From Flavobacteriales bacterium (GTDB lineage: Bacteria; Bacteroidota; Bacteroidia; Flavobacteriales_F; PHOS-HE28): a DNA stretch of 64,000 nucleotides. Shown piece by piece: positions 43,534 to 51,006 of this stretch. The notes below the pieces were generated by a model. The model ran no database searches, was not told the origin of the DNA, and saw nothing but the letters and a program-made list of their open reading frames with translations. The stretch is taken from NCBI GenBank assembly GCA_016718655.1, contig JADKCV010000013.1, positions 39,934 through 103,933 of the forward strand. The letters are read 5' to 3'. A program made the translations under genes and the position numbers. The first letter of the stretch is position 1, and every line of letters begins with the position of its first letter.

Positions 43534-43977
43534 TCAGAGGCTATCGGCCATGATCGTGATGGGCACGGTGGTGATGCTGTTGCTACGTAGCCCCGAGCGG
43601 TCCTCCACGTGGAAGGTGTAGGTCATCACCTCCTGCTCGCTGGAACCGAGCAAGAACAAGGGCGTGAGCACCACGCTCAATTCACCCTGGATCGGCACTT
43701 CAGTGTCGGGAGGAGCCAACGGCTGGATGTGGTATCCATCGGCCGTGTTCAAGCGGCTGTCCTTCACCCACAGCGAGTGATCGTCCGGATCGATACGGCC
43801 CAGGTCACCATCGCCATCGGCATAGGAGAAGCGGATCGTCACCGGCTCACCGAAAGCCGTGACCTGTGTGGGGGACACGCTGATCAGTGTGATCACCGGC
43901 TCATGGGGCATCACAGGCTCCTTCTTGCACGAAGCGAACGATGCGACCACGATGGACAAGGGGAGCAGGTACTTCAT
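43534..43977 (-). CDS. Ig-like lipoprotein of unknown function
   Basis: 147-aa lipoprotein with lipobox SIVVASFASC (Cys17) followed by KKEP. The mature part has an Ig/cadherin-like beta pattern with the acidic loop YADGDGDLGRIDPDDHSLW, which often binds calcium in Bacteroidota lipoproteins, and a C-terminal YTFHVEDRSGLRSNSITTVPI. Its ATG overlaps the upstream cytochrome-like gene's stop by 4 nt, and the CUB cargo gene starts 10 nt downstream. Specific function unknown; operon position suggests it works with the surface complex. Confidence 0.75.
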   Translation of the reverse strand: MKYLLPLSIVVASFASCKKEPVMPHEPVITLISVSPTQVTAFGEPVTIRFSYADGDGDLGRIDPDDHSLWVKDSRLNTADGYHIQPLAPPDTEVPIQGELSVVLTPLFLLGSSEQEVMTYTFHVEDRSGLRSNSITTVPITIMADSL

Positions 43978-44912
43978 GGCGTAATGCGCAGGGTGAAGTA
44001 GTGGAGCATGGGTGCCTCGGTTCCATCGTTGGGAACCTCCGTGACCGATCCATCATCCCCATCACTGACATAGGCACGGACGAACAGCACGGTACCGGCC
44101 GTATACGTGGAGAGGTCCAGCGTGGCCCTGTGGGTGAAGGCGGTGGCGCTGTTCCCGAAGTCGGGGCCGGTGATCGTACCACCGAGCTGCAGCGCGGCCG
44201 CCGGTGTGGTGGGGAACGCGGCCGTGTTGGTGGTGATGCGGTATTGGTTCACACCGAGCTCGCTGGCTGCGGTCTGGTCATCAGCGAAGGCGAACCAGAG
44301 GTCCACGGGACCCGCAGGAACTTCAATGGGCTGGACACCGGGATCGGTGCCACGCGGGAACGCGGTGCTGGACGTGCCCGCCGGGAACGCGAGCAGACCG
44401 ATGACCTGCGGCTGCAGATCACCCGCGGCTGGAGGTCGTCCGAACATATCGCGCGCACCGCCCTGGATCCAGGTAGTGATCGCATTGATATAGGCCTGTT
44501 GGTTAGCGGGCCAATCGCTGTCCTCCGTGAAACCGAGCGGCATGATCCCACTGGTGTTGGGTACGAAGGCGGTGAGTCGTTCATGCAGGAACGATGCGTT
44601 CACATCACCGGGGACGACGCGATAGGTGAAGCTGTTCTGCGGATCATTGGCGATCACCGGATGCATCACCAGCGAATTGTACGCCCCACTGATGGTGCGG
44701 AATTCGGGCTCGAAGCTTCCGTCGTGGCAACCGCTCAGTGCGCAGGACGGGCGCAGGATACGCTGGTGGATCCACGCGAAGTTGCCTTGCGGGATCGCGG
44801 CCACTGTGGGGTTGGATGGTGCAGGCGCCTCCCGGTCGAAGGGGTTCGCCTCCTCCTTCTGGCAGGCGGCCAGCAGCAGTATCCCGCCGAGTATATGGGT
44901 GGTTCTGCGCAT
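43974..44912 (-). CDS. cytochrome c-like lipoprotein with CX4CH motif
   Basis: 312-aa lipoprotein (lipobox LLLAAC, Cys17). Residues ~47-175 read as a monoheme cytochrome-like domain: HQRILRPSCALSGCHDG (C-x4-C-H instead of C-x2-C-H), then SFLHERLTAFVPNTSGIMPLGF (candidate Met ligand) and YINAITTWIQGGARDMFG. This order (CH, then MP-G, then WI-GA) is typical of the cytochrome domains in planctomycete-type PSCyt proteins. A C-terminal beta-rich ~130-residue domain follows (HRATLDLSTYTAGTVLFVRAYVSDGDDG). Heme attachment is inferred, not proven. It lies between the DUF1501-like and Ig-like lipoprotein genes (4-nt spacing and 4-nt overlap). Confidence 0.7.
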   Translation of the reverse strand: MRRTTHILGGILLLAACQKEEANPFDREAPAPSNPTVAAIPQGNFAWIHQRILRPSCALSGCHDGSFEPEFRTISGAYNSLVMHPVIANDPQNSFTYRVVPGDVNASFLHERLTAFVPNTSGIMPLGFTEDSDWPANQQAYINAITTWIQGGARDMFGRPPAAGDLQPQVIGLLAFPAGTSSTAFPRGTDPGVQPIEVPAGPVDLWFAFADDQTAASELGVNQYRITTNTAAFPTTPAAALQLGGTITGPDFGNSATAFTHRATLDLSTYTAGTVLFVRAYVSDGDDGSVTEVPNDGTEAPMLHYFTLRITP

Positions 44913-44916
44913 GGGA

Positions 44917-46251
44917 TCAGATGCGATCGAAGAGGCTCATACTGCCCGGCGCGATGAGGCCCGCACCCAGCACATCCTGTTTGAACCCGAGCAGTTCGGC
45001 GACCGTGGGTACCAGATCGGTGACCAGGCCGATGGGGTTGTCCTCGTTGCCCACCATCAACCCGGCCTCCACACCGGCACCCGCCATCATACCGAACACG
45101 CGGAGCGCATTGGCATCGCTGTGGTCGAACGAGACCCAATCGTTCTGGTCCAGGATGGCATTGGGTTCTCCATTGCGGCCGCATTCAGGCACGGCGATGA
45201 TCGTGGTATTGCCCGTCATCTCCGGCACCTGGGTCTGGATGAAGTTCCACAGATGGCCCACGGCATGGTCAGCGCGATGCAGTGCTCCGAGGTAACCCGT
45301 GAAGCTGCTGTGACAACCGTCCACGCCACTGAGGTTCACCACGGTGAGCGTGGGCCTGAACCACTTGAGCACTTCACAGGCATAGCCCACGGTGCTGAGA
45401 TCGCCGCTGTCGTTCACCGGCGGATGTGCGATGGTGCCATTGGCGGTCTTGTTGAACATCTCCACCATGAAGGCCTTGATGTCCTGCTTCTCCTCTGGCG
45501 TGTTCCCGATGCCGGTGGCCGTGTTCACCACCCGCTCGAAGCTGTTGTTCAGGAACTGCTGCATCTCGTAGACCGGCGGCAGCTGGTCCTCGGGATGGTA
45601 CACCTTGGCATCGCCCAGGTACTGATCACCCAGTGGACCGAACGTGACATTGGGTGCGAAGAAGTTGGCCCCATAACGTGCGCCGTAATTGGGGTGGATG
45701 CTGTGGTTGAGCAGTGGCACGCCGCCGCCGATGCTGTTCCCTACGAACCAGGTCTTGCTCGCCGCCACTCCCATGTGCCTGCGCAGGTATTCGAAGAGCG
45801 TGGGGTTGATGGGCTTTTGCTGGAGTCCCTGCGTGGCGGCGGTTGTGCCTTGCAGCAGGCTGTTGAGCCCGCCATAGTGTCCGGTGCTGGCGGCGCGCAT
45901 CTCCCGGAACACGGTGCCCTGTGAAGCGAGCGATTGGCCGAGGATGGAGGGAATGGGGCTGATGCCCCCAAGGCCGGTGCCGTACACGATCTTCTCCACG
46001 GGTGGTGCGCCATCGAACATGTTGTACATCACGTTGCCCTCATTGGGGTCGTTCTGGCTATCGGCCAGGTAACGCTGAAGGATGCTCTCCTGCTGACGTA
46101 CACCACCGGCGAACAGCACGAAGACCACATGCTGCGCCACACCGCCACCACCACTGGATGCGAAGAGCCGACCGGTGGGGAGGATGTAAGGGAACACCAG
46201 GCTGCCCGCTGCTGCGGCCCCGGCGCGTTGGATGAATCGTCTGCGGTCCAT
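44917..46251 (-). CDS. DUF1501-like Tat-exported protein (alkaline phosphatase/sulfatase-like fold)
   Basis: 444-aa protein with a twin-arginine signal (MDRRRFIQRAGAAAAGSLVFP). The early HVVFVLFAGGVRQQES, middle LTVVNLSGVDGCHSSFTGYLGALHRADHAVGHLW, and late TTIIAVPECGRNGEP ... NDWVSFDHSDANALRVFGMMAGAGV correspond to the DUF1501 pattern (FMSGGPS ... VVWGEFGR ... GRDHW). The canonical GGPS metal/substrate loop is altered to GGVR. The enzymatic activity of DUF1501 proteins is not established. In Planctomycetes they pair with DUF1549/DUF1553 cytochrome proteins, as the neighbours here seem to do. Start 13 nt after the downstream-of-operon lipoprotein's stop. Confidence 0.68.
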   Translation of the reverse strand: MDRRRFIQRAGAAAAGSLVFPYILPTGRLFASSGGGGVAQHVVFVLFAGGVRQQESILQRYLADSQNDPNEGNVMYNMFDGAPPVEKIVYGTGLGGISPIPSILGQSLASQGTVFREMRAASTGHYGGLNSLLQGTTAATQGLQQKPINPTLFEYLRRHMGVAASKTWFVGNSIGGGVPLLNHSIHPNYGARYGANFFAPNVTFGPLGDQYLGDAKVYHPEDQLPPVYEMQQFLNNSFERVVNTATGIGNTPEEKQDIKAFMVEMFNKTANGTIAHPPVNDSGDLSTVGYACEVLKWFRPTLTVVNLSGVDGCHSSFTGYLGALHRADHAVGHLWNFIQTQVPEMTGNTTIIAVPECGRNGEPNAILDQNDWVSFDHSDANALRVFGMMAGAGVEAGLMVGNEDNPIGLVTDLVPTVAELLGFKQDVLGAGLIAPGSMSLFDRI

Positions 46252-46264
46252 GGCGGTGTTGGGC

Positions 46265-46768
46265 TTAGTAGAACAGGTATTCGTCGCTGAGGGCGAAGGA
46301 GAAGTAGATGAGCTCGGGCGTCACATAGGGATCGGCGGTGATGTAGTTGCGGAACCAGGTTAGCTCGGCCTCGCTCGGGGTGCGCACGAGGAAGCGTGCA
46401 TACGTGGCGCGTGTGAACACATCGATGTCGGCCCGCATGACCTCATCGGTGGGGATGATCACACCCGGCTTGTTCATGAAGTTGCTGATGATGACCTCCC
46501 GCGCCAGCTCCTTGTCGCCGATGCTTTCGATGCACTGCGCCAGCTGGTAGACCTCGTTCGCGCTCAACGCGGTCTGGAAGAGATTGGCGTGCAGGATGGC
46601 CACGTATTCCTCCGATGTCTTGAGCTTGTCCTTGTTGGCGCTGGGTGCGCGCAATTCCACCTCGTTCACCTCATAGATGCGATCCTTACGGCAGCCCGTG
46701 GCCAGCAGACCGAGGGCCGAGAGCAGCAGCGCACTGCACAGGGGGCGAATGGATGCGATGGCGGGCAT
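46265..46768 (-). CDS. lipoprotein with DUF1553-C-terminal-like helical domain
   Basis: 167-aa lipoprotein (ALGLLATGC, Cys ~26). The helical mature part ends in FTRATYARFLVRTPSEAELTWFRNYI ... PELIYFSFALSDEYLFY. This resembles the DUF1553/DUF1549 ending in which R-PT-EE-L and a final LNSxEFLY occur; the resemblance is by eye. It is separated from the upstream lipoprotein gene by 2 nt and from the DUF1501-like gene by 13 nt. It may be a split-off piece of a larger ancestral protein. Function unknown. Confidence 0.68.
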   Translation of the reverse strand: MPAIASIRPLCSALLLSALGLLATGCRKDRIYEVNEVELRAPSANKDKLKTSEEYVAILHANLFQTALSANEVYQLAQCIESIGDKELAREVIISNFMNKPGVIIPTDEVMRADIDVFTRATYARFLVRTPSEAELTWFRNYITADPYVTPELIYFSFALSDEYLFY

Positions 46769-46770
46769 GA

Positions 46771-47712
46771 TCAGATGTTGGCGTATTCGTCCGTGATGAG
46801 GATGCTGCGCTGCACGCGCTTCAGGTCATGGTCCACCAGGAACCCGGGCAACAGCGCGAACACTTCGGCGCTGCTGGGTGCCCTGCCCAGGAAGGTGCGG
46901 TAGCACCAACCGATCAAGCCTTCATGCCCCTCGGCACTGCTGGTGAGGATCGCCGCGTAATCGCCCTTGTTCTGACCGCTCTGACCGAACAGCAGGCCCG
47001 CTTGTCCGGCATCCACCATGGCGTAAGCCACGGTGAATTCCGCATTCGTGGGGAAGCGGCCGAGCAGGTTGTCGAACGTGGCGTTCACGTAATTGAAGCT
47101 GTTCATGTTGATCTCGTCGTACACCGCATTGAGCAGCATGCGCCGCATCACTTCGTTGATGGTGATGAGCCCATCGCGGTATTCGGTGCGGCTGCGTTTC
47201 ACGGCGAGCAGGCGGGCCAAGGTGGAGTTGGCCGCGTTCAGTCCAGCGCCATTGCCCGAGAGCGAATCATCGAGCGCCTGCTGTTGCGCATTGGCGATGA
47301 AGCCGTCGATCACCTCATCGCTGGCGCCTTCCAGGCACAAGGACTTGAACAGCTCGTATTGGCGCGTATGGTACTTGTTGCGGTAGCTGCTGTCATCCGC
47401 CAGTGCTGCGGTGCTCATCATCAGCTTGTCGACCAACGCGATGCGCGATGCACTGCTCAAGCCAGCGCTTTCCAGGGCCGCCACTTCGGCCTGCATCTCC
47501 ACGTCCAGCGGCTCGCGGCCCAGCAGGTCGATGAAGAGGCGATTGACGTAATTCTCCGTGATCACCGTCGGTACACCGAAATGATCCGGGGCCTGATTGT
47601 CGGGCACCACCTCGCGATCCTTGTTGCAGGACGTGAGCAGGAGCGCCCCCAGCAGCATTCCTGCAGCGCTTCCGATCCGGGTGCGAAGGGTGTGTTCCAC
47701 GGTGCTTGTCAC
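46771..47712 (-). CDS. lipoprotein with DUF1549-like helical domains, first gene of the operon
   Basis: 313-aa lipoprotein (MLLGALLLTSC lipobox, Cys ~29, then NKDREVVPD). ENYVNRLFIDLLGREPLDVEMQAEVAAL resembles the DUF1549 opening (FVRRVYLDLTGRLPTPEEV). A second similar element near the end, IGWCYRTFLGRAPSSAEVFALLPGFLVDHDLKRVQRSILITDEYANI, ends like DUF1549/DUF4214 modules. It is all-helical and probably anchored to the outer membrane. A TAAGCTTG box lies 41 nt upstream. It heads the seven-gene minus-strand operon ending at 39003. Confidence 0.7.
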   Translation of the reverse strand: MTSTVEHTLRTRIGSAAGMLLGALLLTSCNKDREVVPDNQAPDHFGVPTVITENYVNRLFIDLLGREPLDVEMQAEVAALESAGLSSASRIALVDKLMMSTAALADDSSYRNKYHTRQYELFKSLCLEGASDEVIDGFIANAQQQALDDSLSGNGAGLNAANSTLARLLAVKRSRTEYRDGLITINEVMRRMLLNAVYDEINMNSFNYVNATFDNLLGRFPTNAEFTVAYAMVDAGQAGLLFGQSGQNKGDYAAILTSSAEGHEGLIGWCYRTFLGRAPSSAEVFALLPGFLVDHDLKRVQRSILITDEYANI

Positions 47713-47752
47713 GCTCCATGGATGCGAACGGGGTTCGGCAGTGGAGCGGTGG

Positions 47753-47760
47753 CAAGCTTA
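47753..47760 (-). promoter_or_regulatory. putative -7 box (TAAGCTTG) for the seven-gene operon
   Basis: Minus-strand TAAGCTTG, 41 nt upstream of the ATG at 47712. It matches TAnnTTTG at five of six fixed positions. Confidence 0.3.
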
Positions 47761-47919
47761 CGCGGCCGCCTTTCGGAAGGATCGGCGATTACGACAGACG
47801 AAGGGTCGTTCGTCGACGGATCTTCGGACGATCACGACCAGATGGATCCACACATCCACCCGTTCATGATCAACGCGAACAGGTGTACGTGCTCCTTCGA
47901 AAAGCAGGTATCCGAGTGC

Positions 47920-48582
47920 CTAGAAGAACTCTCGGAAGCGCAACACCAACACGCCATCACTAGCGGTCTTCGTGGCGCCCGTACTGCAGTTGGCGAAGGT
48001 GGCTGTGAAGTCAGCCTTTACGATCACATAGGGACCGAGGCCATCGGAACCGTTCTCCACATCGACGATGGTGAAGGTGCTCGCACTCTGGCCGGCACAG
48101 GTGGTGCGCCAAGCCACACCGGTCGGATCGGTATAGGTGAGCTCCACGCCTTGGCCGCCCAGTGTTGCCACACCATAGGCATAGGTGGAGGGCGTGAAGA
48201 ACGTGTACATGGCATCGGGAACCACTTGTGGCGCTTCGTAGGAAAGTGTTCCCTTCACCATGCGGAAGCGCTCCAGGTCCTGAACACCATTGTAGAGGTA
48301 GCACGAATAGTAGCGTTGCGAAAGTGCGGGGGGAGTGGCATCCTGGCCGAATGCCTCGGGAACGGCTTGCAGGTCGCCACCACTGCTCGCAATGAGAGAG
48401 ATCTCCGCACCGTCCAGGATCATGCGGACCCCTTCAGCGCCTGTGATGCTCAGGTCGACATCCACCGGGGTAGGCGTTGGTGTGGGTTCAGGTTCCACGG
48501 GGTCCTCCTTCTTACAGGCGGAAAGGACCAGAAGGGAACCCAGTAACAAGGACCAGGTCGAACGGAACATGAGCGGTCGCAT
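47920..48582 (-). CDS. lipoprotein of unknown function
   Basis: 220-aa lipoprotein: MRPLMFRSTWSLLLGSLLVLSACKKEDPVEPEPTPTPTPVD, a lipobox followed by a Pro/Thr/Glu linker. The mature domain is beta-rich (RYYSCYLYNGVQDLERFRMVKGTLSYEAPQ, YTFFTPSTYAYGVATLGGQGVELTYTD, YVIVKADFTATFANCSTGATK). I do not recognise the family. A start at 48570 (MFRSTW) is equally possible. A TACCTTAG box ends 7 nt before the 48582 ATG. It is separated from the seven-gene operon by 207 bp. Confidence 0.75.
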   Translation of the reverse strand: MRPLMFRSTWSLLLGSLLVLSACKKEDPVEPEPTPTPTPVDVDLSITGAEGVRMILDGAEISLIASSGGDLQAVPEAFGQDATPPALSQRYYSCYLYNGVQDLERFRMVKGTLSYEAPQVVPDAMYTFFTPSTYAYGVATLGGQGVELTYTDPTGVAWRTTCAGQSASTFTIVDVENGSDGLGPYVIVKADFTATFANCSTGATKTASDGVLVLRFREFF

Positions 48583-48631
48583 TAGGCCCCTAAGGTAAGC
48601 CCAATGCGACCCCGGCGCGGAACCCTTCGGC

Positions 48632-48757
48632 TCAGCGTTCGGAGAGTTGCGCGGTGGCACCGTCGTTATCCGGTATCGGCTGATGGAAGTGGAGCACGGT
48701 GCCGAGTAGAACAGCGATGACAGCGGCTTGGATAAGGGTGCGGTACTTGGGTTCCAT
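48632..48757 (-). CDS. possible small single-pass membrane protein
   Basis: 41-aa frame: MEPKYRTLIQAAVIAVLLG then TVLHFHQPIPDND, one hydrophobic helix at ~8-23. The composition is plausible for a small membrane protein, and the frame continues upstream without a better start. There is no family match in memory and no operon context beyond lying between a lipoprotein gene and the DUF2306 gene. It may be spurious. Confidence 0.3.
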   Translation of the reverse strand: MEPKYRTLIQAAVIAVLLGTVLHFHQPIPDNDGATAQLSER

Positions 48758-48874
48758 GGGGAGGGGGTGATTGGAGCCATGGTTACGGGCGGGGTTCAGG
48801 AGCGTTCCAAGGGATCGACACAAAGCCATCCCGCTCGGCGAATAGGGCTTGGGATCCGACGAATGAGAATTCGA

Positions 48875-49363
48875 CTATCGACCCTCCTCCATCTCCTTTG
48901 ACCAGCGACGGACCAATGGCCGTTGAAGCGTTCCTGCCACGAACATGATGACTCCTGTGGCCAAGCCGACCATCACACCGAAGTGGGCCCCGCTGCGATC
49001 CGGCAGCCGCACCAGGAGTTCAGAAGCGAAGGCAGCATAGAGTCCGACCACCGACCAATACATGAACGTCATGTGCGTCGTGGACCATTGCAATGGCCTC
49101 GGACGCATCAGCACTGGGCGTATACCGGCAAGCAAGGTGAGCAGGCTGATCACGGCGGCTACGTGGAATGGCCCGAACCCGCCGAAAAGGCGGTAGATGC
49201 AAAAGGCCGATGCGTTCACCAGGACCATGGCGACCGCATACACCCGACCCAGGCGGCGATGGCGGCGATCGCCCTTGCGCACGACCAGCACAGCTGCACC
49301 GATGACCAGCGCAAGGCAACTGGCGGCTATGTGGACAAGGGACAGGGTGCTGGAGGAGTTCAT
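48875..49363 (-). CDS. DUF2306 family membrane protein
   Basis: 162-aa protein with four to five helices: LSLVHIAASCLALVIGAAVLVVRKGDRRHRRLGRVYAVAMVLVNASAFCIYRLFGGFGPFHVAAVISLLTLLAGI ... THMTFMYWSVVGLYAAFASELLVRL. The HRRLGRVYAVAM, FGPFHVAAVISLLT and HMTFMYWSVVGLYAA motifs are those of DUF2306. Function unknown, presumed inner-membrane heme/redox-like protein because of the conserved His. The start at 49363 begins the first helix; upstream in-frame starts to 49423 add a polar segment. Confidence 0.8.
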   Translation of the reverse strand: MNSSSTLSLVHIAASCLALVIGAAVLVVRKGDRRHRRLGRVYAVAMVLVNASAFCIYRLFGGFGPFHVAAVISLLTLLAGIRPVLMRPRPLQWSTTHMTFMYWSVVGLYAAFASELLVRLPDRSGAHFGVMVGLATGVIMFVAGTLQRPLVRRWSKEMEEGR

Positions 49364-49431
49364 TCCGTTCATGTATGCTGGAACAGGTCCTCGGGTGTTC
49401 ATACCACAGGACACGTAAACCAAGGACCGGC

Positions 49432-49716
49432 CTATTGCAGGTAGCCTTTGATCGCTTTCACGTAGCGCTCGAACGCCTTGATACCGGCCTTGGTCAACCG
49501 ACAGCGTGTATTGGGGTAGTTGTCCTTGTAGCCCTTGGTGATCTCCAGGTAGCCCGCCTCCTTCAGCTTGGTGAGCTGTACGCTCAGGTTACCCCGCGTG
49601 GCACCGGTCCGTTCCAACAGGTAGGTGAAGTCCGCTTCATCCACCGCGATGAGCAGGCTTACCACCGCCAGGCGCAGCTGATTGTGCAGTACGGGATCAA
49701 GCGGCGCGAAGCCCAT
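49432..49716 (-). CDS. winged-helix transcriptional regulator
   Basis: 94-aa wHTH protein: LDPVLHNQLRLAVVSLLIAVDEADFTYLLERTGATRGNLSVQLTKLKEAGYLEITKGYKDNYPNTRCRLTKAGIKAFERYV. The helix-turn-helix is at TYLLERTGATRGNLSVQLTKL and the beta-wing around KGYKDNYPNTRCRLT, as in the HTH_34 (PF13601) group. It overlaps the membrane-protein gene upstream by 20 nt, so the two form a conserved regulator/membrane-protein pair that probably autoregulates. Confidence 0.85.
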   Translation of the reverse strand: MGFAPLDPVLHNQLRLAVVSLLIAVDEADFTYLLERTGATRGNLSVQLTKLKEAGYLEITKGYKDNYPNTRCRLTKAGIKAFERYVKAIKGYLQ

Positions 49717-50284
49717 CCTCGTAACGTTTGAGCAGGATACCAGGGATGATGTAGCCCATCACCATCGAGGCACAATAGAGCACCAGCGTGGCCAGGGGCG
49801 CGTTCAGCACGAGCATCGCTACACCGGCCATCCAGAACAACACACCACCCACCTGCAAGGGCACGAAACGCATGATGCGGCCGGTCAGGAAGGTGGGGAG
49901 TCCCGTGAGCAAGGTGATGGCCACAGTGGCATCCACACGGTTCACCACAGAGAAGGCGATCAGCAGGACCATGGTGATGACGAACGAGCCCCACAGGGCG
50001 GTGATGGTGCCATCCATGGGGTTGAGGACCCGTTCGCGCCGGCTTTCACGCGCACCATGGATGCTGCTGAGGATGCCCCCCAACGCGCCCGCAATGCCCC
50101 AAGCCGCTCCGTTCTGCCAACCCTCCGATCCATCGCGGAGCAAATACGTGACGACCATGGCGGCGATCAGCAACACGCCCCACAGCAGGAAGTAGAAGCT
50201 CATGCGGCTGAAGCTGCGTCGTGCCTGTCCGATCATGCCTTCGATCAAGCGTAGGCTCTCTTGGGGTGATAGTTCCGTGTTCAT
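49697..50284 (-). CDS. polytopic membrane protein paired with a wHTH regulator
   Basis: 195-aa protein: cytoplasmic MNTELSPQESLRLIEGMIGQARRSFSRMS followed by about six membrane helices (FYFLLWGVLLIAAMVVTYLL, ALWGSFVITMVLLIAFSVV, VGGVLFWMAGVAMLVL, LVLYCASMVMGYIIPGILL). Function unknown; members commonly precede a small wHTH gene in Bacteroidota. The start is either of two adjacent Met codons (50287 or 50284). A perfect TATGTTTG promoter box lies 17-20 nt upstream. Confidence 0.75.
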   Translation of the reverse strand: MNTELSPQESLRLIEGMIGQARRSFSRMSFYFLLWGVLLIAAMVVTYLLRDGSEGWQNGAAWGIAGALGGILSSIHGARESRRERVLNPMDGTITALWGSFVITMVLLIAFSVVNRVDATVAITLLTGLPTFLTGRIMRFVPLQVGGVLFWMAGVAMLVLNAPLATLVLYCASMVMGYIIPGILLKRYEDGLRAA

Positions 50285-50303
50285 CATAAACTTGTTTACG
50301 ATG

Positions 50304-50311
50304 CAAACATA
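50304..50311 (-). promoter_or_regulatory. -7 box (TATGTTTG) of the membrane protein/wHTH operon
   Basis: Minus-strand TATGTTTG fits TAnnTTTG exactly, 17-20 nt before the start. The divergent NAD(P)-binding gene has its own TACCTTTC box only ~33 bp away (50344-50351). Confidence 0.55.
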
Positions 50312-50343
50312 ATGGATCCCGATCGATCCGTGCAAGTGGGACC

Positions 50344-50351
50344 TACCTTTC
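50344..50351 (+). promoter_or_regulatory. putative -7 box (TACCTTTC) for the NAD(P)-binding oxidoreductase gene
   Basis: TACCTTTC ends 4 nt before the ATG at 50356; a transcript from it would start at about the start codon. Confidence 0.35.
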
Positions 50352-50355
50352 CTGC

Positions 50356-51006
50356 ATGACACGAACGATCCTCATTGCCGGACCTACCGGGCTTATCGGC
50401 ACCACCACGGTACAGCAGGCCTTGGCCGACCCACAGGTGGGACAGGTGATCGCGCTTACACGTCGCCCGATCGGTACGACACACCCCAAGCTGACGGAAT
50501 GGACCGCTCCCGGGGACGATCTGCTAGCCGGGCTCCGACCGCAGCAGGTGGATGCGGTGATCTGTTGTTTGGGCACCACCATCCACAACGTGGGCGGAGA
50601 TAAGGCCCGGTTCATCCACGTGGACAAGGACCTGGTGGTGGGGCTGGGGCGCTGGGCGAAAGCGAACGGGGTTCCCGTGATGAGCGTGGTGAGCGCGATC
50701 GGCGCCGACGCGGGCTCCGGCGTATTCTACAACCGGGTGAAGGGCGAGATGGAGCGGGACTTGAAGGCGATGGGCCTTCCCACGCTACACCTGTTCCACC
50801 CGTCGATACTCACCGGTCCGCGCCAGGAGAAGCGTACGGGTGAGCGCATCGGCATCGCGGTGGCCACCCTGCTCTCGCCCCTACTACCCGATCGCTACAA
50901 GCCCATGCCCCATGATGTGCTGGCCAAGGCCCTGCTGCGCTCCACGCAAGTGACGCAAAGCGGCACACACAGCTACCGGAGCATCCGATCCTTGGCATCA
51001 GGCTAG
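50356..51006 (+). CDS. NAD(P)-binding Rossmann oxidoreductase (HTATIP2/atypical SDR-like)
   Basis: 216-aa protein. TILIAGPTGLIGTTTVQQAL is the glycine-rich NAD(P)-binding motif at the N-terminus. DAVICCLGTTIHNVGG, MSVVSAIGADAGSGVFYNRVKGEMERDL (the Y-x3-K pair, YNRVK) and LFHPSILTGPR follow, as in the HTATIP2 / oxidoreductase group of atypical SDRs. The substrate is unknown. It converges with the M23 peptidase gene, and the two stop codons overlap in the four bases CTAG (51003-51006). Confidence 0.85.
   Translation: MTRTILIAGPTGLIGTTTVQQALADPQVGQVIALTRRPIGTTHPKLTEWTAPGDDLLAGLRPQQVDAVICCLGTTIHNVGGDKARFIHVDKDLVVGLGRWAKANGVPVMSVVSAIGADAGSGVFYNRVKGEMERDLKAMGLPTLHLFHPSILTGPRQEKRTGERIGIAVATLLSPLLPDRYKPMPHDVLAKALLRSTQVTQSGTHSYRSIRSLASG

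Noticed and set aside
44917..46251. Classical sulfatase or alkaline phosphatase
   Set aside because: No C/S-x-P-x-R sulfatase motif or complete alkaline-phosphatase metal ligand set; the DUF1501-like pattern fits better.
39003..47712. SusC/SusD-type polysaccharide utilisation locus
   Set aside because: Several lipoproteins are present, but there is no TonB-dependent receptor, no SusD motif and no glycoside hydrolase.
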